Source: JBEBSD01 sp040394475
GTDB lineage: Bacteria > Bacteroidota > Bacteroidia > Cytophagales > Spirosomataceae
Direction of reading: 5' to 3'
Assembly: GCA_040394475.1 (NCBI GenBank)
Contig: JBEBSD010000014.1
Span: 1 to 64,000, forward strand
Length of the DNA: 64,000 nt
The notes beneath the pieces were generated by a model. It was not told where the DNA came from, did no database searches, and saw nothing but the letters and a program-made list of their open reading frames with translations. Position numbers and translations under genes: made by a program. Numbering within the stretch: the stretch's first letter is position 1; each line of letters opens with the position of its first letter. Shown here one piece after another: positions 62,789 through 64,000 of the stretch.

Positions 62789-63580
62789 ATGAAAAAAGTG
62801 CTTATGCTTGTCGTTAGTTTAGTGGTAGGAGCTGTTGGGCTGATGGCCTTTAAAAAAGCAGACGTTCCGGTCCCCGATAAAAGCTTTGGGGTGGGAGAGA
62901 AGGTGGAGTACCGTATTCACTATGGCTTTATCAACGCCGCGGAGGCCCGGGTGGATATTGCCAAAAATGTGACCAGAATCAACAACAGACCCTGTTACCG
63001 GATCAACGTTTTCGGCCGGACCACCGGTGCGTTTGATGTTTTTACCAAGGTGAGGGATACGTGGCGTACTTACCTGGATACCACGGACAATGTGCCGCAG
63101 CGGTTTTACCGGAATATCAGGGAGAATAGTTACCGGAAGGAAGAAACTACCTATTTCGACCGGGCTGCCAACAAGGTTACCACCCAGACAAAAGATACGA
63201 CCCGGATCTTCAGTGTACCGGATAATATCCACGATATCATCAGTGGCTATTATTACCTGCGAACGATCGACTATTCCAACCGAACGGTCGGAGAGATCAT
63301 CGAGGTGCCTATTTTTCTGAGTGATGAGGTAATCAAAATGCGGGTCCGGTATGCGGGGCGGGATGTCGTGAAGACCAGGTTCGGGAGGATCCGGGTGTTC
63401 AAACTCAACCCGTTGATGCCTTCCAACAAAATGTTTAAGGGAGAGAACTCGATCCGGATATGGGTTTCGGATGATGCCAACAAGGTGCCTATCAAGGCGG
63501 AGGCTGATTTATTTATCGGAGCCCTGGCAATCGACCTGAAAGGATACAGCGGCCTGCAGGAGGAACTGGAATGGTATTGA
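62789..63580 (+). CDS. DUF3108-domain protein
   Basis: 263 residues. Short hydrophobic N-terminus VLMLVVSLVVGAVGLMAFKK, then a predicted beta-rich domain with FGVGEKVEYRIHYGFINAAEA and NRPCYRINVFGRTTGAFDVFTKVRD, the start pattern of DUF3108 proteins, and VWVSDD-like WVSDDANKVPIKAEA near the end. Function is unknown; probably outer-membrane or periplasmic. It follows the aminopeptidase by 11 bp and ends the rightward group. Confidence 0.82.
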   Translation: MKKVLMLVVSLVVGAVGLMAFKKADVPVPDKSFGVGEKVEYRIHYGFINAAEARVDIAKNVTRINNRPCYRINVFGRTTGAFDVFTKVRDTWRTYLDTTDNVPQRFYRNIRENSYRKEETTYFDRAANKVTTQTKDTTRIFSVPDNIHDIISGYYYLRTIDYSNRTVGEIIEVPIFLSDEVIKMRVRYAGRDVVKTRFGRIRVFKLNPLMPSNKMFKGENSIRIWVSDDANKVPIKAEADLFIGALAIDLKGYSGLQEELEWY

Positions 63581-63617
63581 TGCCTCGACTGGCAAACATT
63601 TCCGAAATGCATGCTGC

Positions 63618-64000
63618 TCACGTTTGCCGGCTGGTCAGCCAGCTTCTGCGCAATTCCTGGAGCTGCCGGAAAGGGAATGGAAGCCGATTGGAACGTATGC
63701 AGTAGTACGGCCTGGAGGCGGCGCCGAACTTTCCGTAATAGTACTGCACGGAAGCTGCCTCCGGACTCTCGAAATCAAAACAAACCGGGCTGCCCGCCCA
63801 ACTTCTTACTTGAAGGTCTACCAAGAAAGCCCGTGCATTTTTCTGCCTGCCGGTTGCATCGGCGGCGTTGAAAAGGTAGACAGGCCCCTGCTGCGGATCG
63901 GTGAGAAAGAGCGCACCTGCATGAAGATGCTTCCCCCGGGATGCGTAAGACAGGGTAGCGGCTTTCCGGTCAAGCAGTGCGGTCAGTAAACGGGCGAGGA
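63618..64000 (-). CDS. GNAT/FemAB-like acyltransferase, C-terminal part (5' end outside window)
   Basis: A minus-strand frame reads continuously from the window edge (first full codon at 63998) to a stop at 63618, about 126 residues. The peptide includes LLTALLDRKAATLSYA, HAGALFLTDPQQGPVYLFN, VCFDFESPEA and VQYYYGKFGA, a pattern of an acyltransferase core (a GALF-LT strand, then the FDFEGS-like loop and YYxxFG helix). A plus-strand frame of 121 residues across the same region is its shadow. It converges on the DUF3108 gene. Family is probable; substrate unknown. Confidence 0.7.
   Translation of the reverse strand, partial: LARLLTALLDRKAATLSYASRGKHLHAGALFLTDPQQGPVYLFNAADATGRQKNARAFLVDLQVRSWAGSPVCFDFESPEAASVQYYYGKFGAASRPYYCIRSNRLPFPFRQLQELRRSWLTSRQT

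Noticed and set aside
1..64000. Prophage, integrative element or insertion sequence
   Set aside because: No integrase, transposase, phage structural or conjugation gene is present in any frame that I read.

Overview
The window comes from a member of the Bacteroidota. It carries two SusC-type TonB-dependent receptors, a SusD-type lipoprotein gene, an anti-sigma factor (FecR) and an ECF sigma factor, proteins with type IX secretion C-terminal signals (a 1401-residue BspA-like protein and a gliding-type C-terminal domain protein), BlaI/M56 peptidase regulation, and several promoters of the Bacteroidota form TAnnTTTG. Moderate-to-high GC in codon third positions and several Tat-exported Gfo/Idh/MocA oxidoreductases suggest an environmental Chitinophagia/Cytophagia/Sphingobacteriia-like heterotroph. 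The genus cannot be fixed from sequence reading alone.

Positions 1-18.3 kb look like one nutrient-use locus. A DeoR-type repressor, an EamA transporter and the start of a SusC receptor run leftwards. Divergently runs a tight rightward operon: AgaS-like sugar-phosphate isomerase, PfkB kinase, class II (tagatose/fructose-bisphosphate type) aldolase, a secreted esterase, a secreted CocE/NonD hydrolase, a Tat Gfo/Idh/MocA oxidoreductase, an amidohydrolase and a two-domain GNAT. A second, closely related DeoR repressor closes the block. Beyond it lies another Tat oxidoreductase behind a well-formed promoter overlapped by duplicated CGAAACGAAAC boxes. The logical reading is import and hydrolysis of a modified (probably aminated or acylated) sugar, followed by isomerisation, phosphorylation and aldol cleavage.

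Positions 18.5-30.3 kb begin with an RDD membrane protein. A HiPIP-like iron-sulfur protein follows, with an unusual TGGTCTGTG repeat array just upstream of it. Then comes a long leftward cluster of secreted catabolic proteins: a PVC-type dehydrogenase lacking its usual haem domain, a neutral ceramidase, a beta-helix protein, two oxidoreductases, a BNR protein, a propeller-like protein and a glycerophosphodiester phosphodiesterase.

Positions 30.4-46.9 kb hold a BlaI/M56 pair with a clear BlaI operator, a GDPD fused to a propeller-like domain, and an ECF sigma factor. Next is a SusC/SusD/sulfatase locus with a separate FecR, in which the SusD gene has one in-frame stop codon. A giant BspA-like repeat protein follows.

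Positions 47-64 kb are mostly housekeeping or single genes: metallophosphoesterase, class Ia ribonucleotide reductase (nrdA/nrdB) with a palindromic control region, a small lipoprotein, FAH-family hydrolase, lipoproteins, cold-shock protein, PspC, glycosyltransferase, YbaB, a T9SS type-B protein, RibBA, YceI, an HExxH aminopeptidase, a DUF3108 protein, and a truncated acetyltransferase at the right edge. No rRNA, tRNA, transposase, phage gene or CRISPR array was seen.
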